Below the pieces are notes generated by a model. The model did not search any database and was not told where the DNA came from. It saw only the letters and a program-made list of their open reading frames with translations. The translations under genes and the position numbers were made by a program. Positions 6,149 to 6,338 of a stretch of 6,338 nucleotides of DNA are shown here, one piece after another; positions within the stretch are counted from its first letter, which is position 1, and the number at the start of each line of letters is the position of its first letter. The DNA lies in contig NBLI01000103.1 in the NCBI GenBank assembly GCA_002084535.1, positions 1 through 6,338 on the forward strand. The letters are read 5' to 3'. The stretch comes from Candidatus Zhuqueibacterota bacterium 4572_119 (GTDB lineage: Bacteria; Zhuqueibacterota; Zhuqueibacteria; Thermofontimicrobiales; Thermofontimicrobiaceae).

Positions 6149-6338
6149 CAGGGCAGGATTTACCTTGTTGAAACAGTTTCTCCATTTCAAATCAATCGCC
6201 ACATTTATATTATTCAAAATCCACGAAATATTCTTTCCGGAGTCTGCAGCATATCTTTCTTTTTTTCAACATGTTAACAAATGGCTTTTAAATACTTTTA
6301 CTTTTAGAATTCAGAAAATTGGCATTGGCATATCTTTT
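6149..6338. other. Non-coding tail with no recognised feature
   Basis: I find no convincing ORF, ribosome-binding site or RNA gene on either strand in these 190 bases. The sequence is A/T-rich, with a T-rich run near 6257-6267 and a tandem TTGGCA at 6319-6330 just before the window ends. It may hold the promoter or 5' region of a gene beyond the edge. Confidence 0.5.

Noticed and set aside
6319..6330. Tandem TTGGCA TTGGCA near the window end
   Set aside because: Two copies of a hexamer with no sigma-54 -12 element and no following gene in view; too little to call a site or repeat.

Overview
The window is AT-rich bacterial chromosomal DNA (roughly 40% G+C in genes, much lower between them). 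It holds four complete protein-coding genes in two divergent pairs. I see no mobile element, CRISPR array, tRNA or rRNA. The mix of a REC-PATAN (DUF4388) regulator, an exported CAP protein with beta-rich N-terminal domains, low G+C and weak Shine-Dalgarno use at some starts suggests a free-living Gram-negative-type bacterium. It could belong to the FCB assemblage or neighbours such as Calditrichota/KSB1-like lineages, but the taxonomic guess is weak.

Left arm, minus strand, read right to left: a 496-residue multi-pass membrane protein fuses a phytol/dolichol-kinase-like domain to a DUF92 (VTE6/TMEM19-like) domain, and is followed after 67 bp by enolase (eno). A fragment resembling a dispersed repeat and an A/T-rich hairpin lie beyond the eno stop. 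Right arm, plus strand: an exported protein with a C-terminal-half CAP/SCP domain (start reassigned to the ATG at 3540) is followed after 19 bp by a small regulator whose receiver domain has lost all the usual phosphorylation residues and is joined to a PATAN domain. A strong GC hairpin follows at 6101-6122, and the last about 200 bp hold no gene that I can support.

The most notable region is the 607-bp gap between the two arms (2933-3539). It contains three perfect DnaA boxes (TTATCCACA), all in the same orientation. Two are in tandem one helical turn apart, and a 70-bp stretch of about 90% A+T lies on the side where an unwinding element is expected. All genes run away from this gap on both sides, as leading-strand genes do at an origin. 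I read it as a candidate chromosomal replication origin (oriC) that is not next to dnaA within this window. A genome-wide G/C skew plot would settle it.

The genes do not form one obvious pathway. Enolase is central glycolysis, the fusion protein probably phosphorylates an isoprenoid alcohol in the membrane, and the CAP/REC-PATAN pair is probably an operon of unknown purpose.
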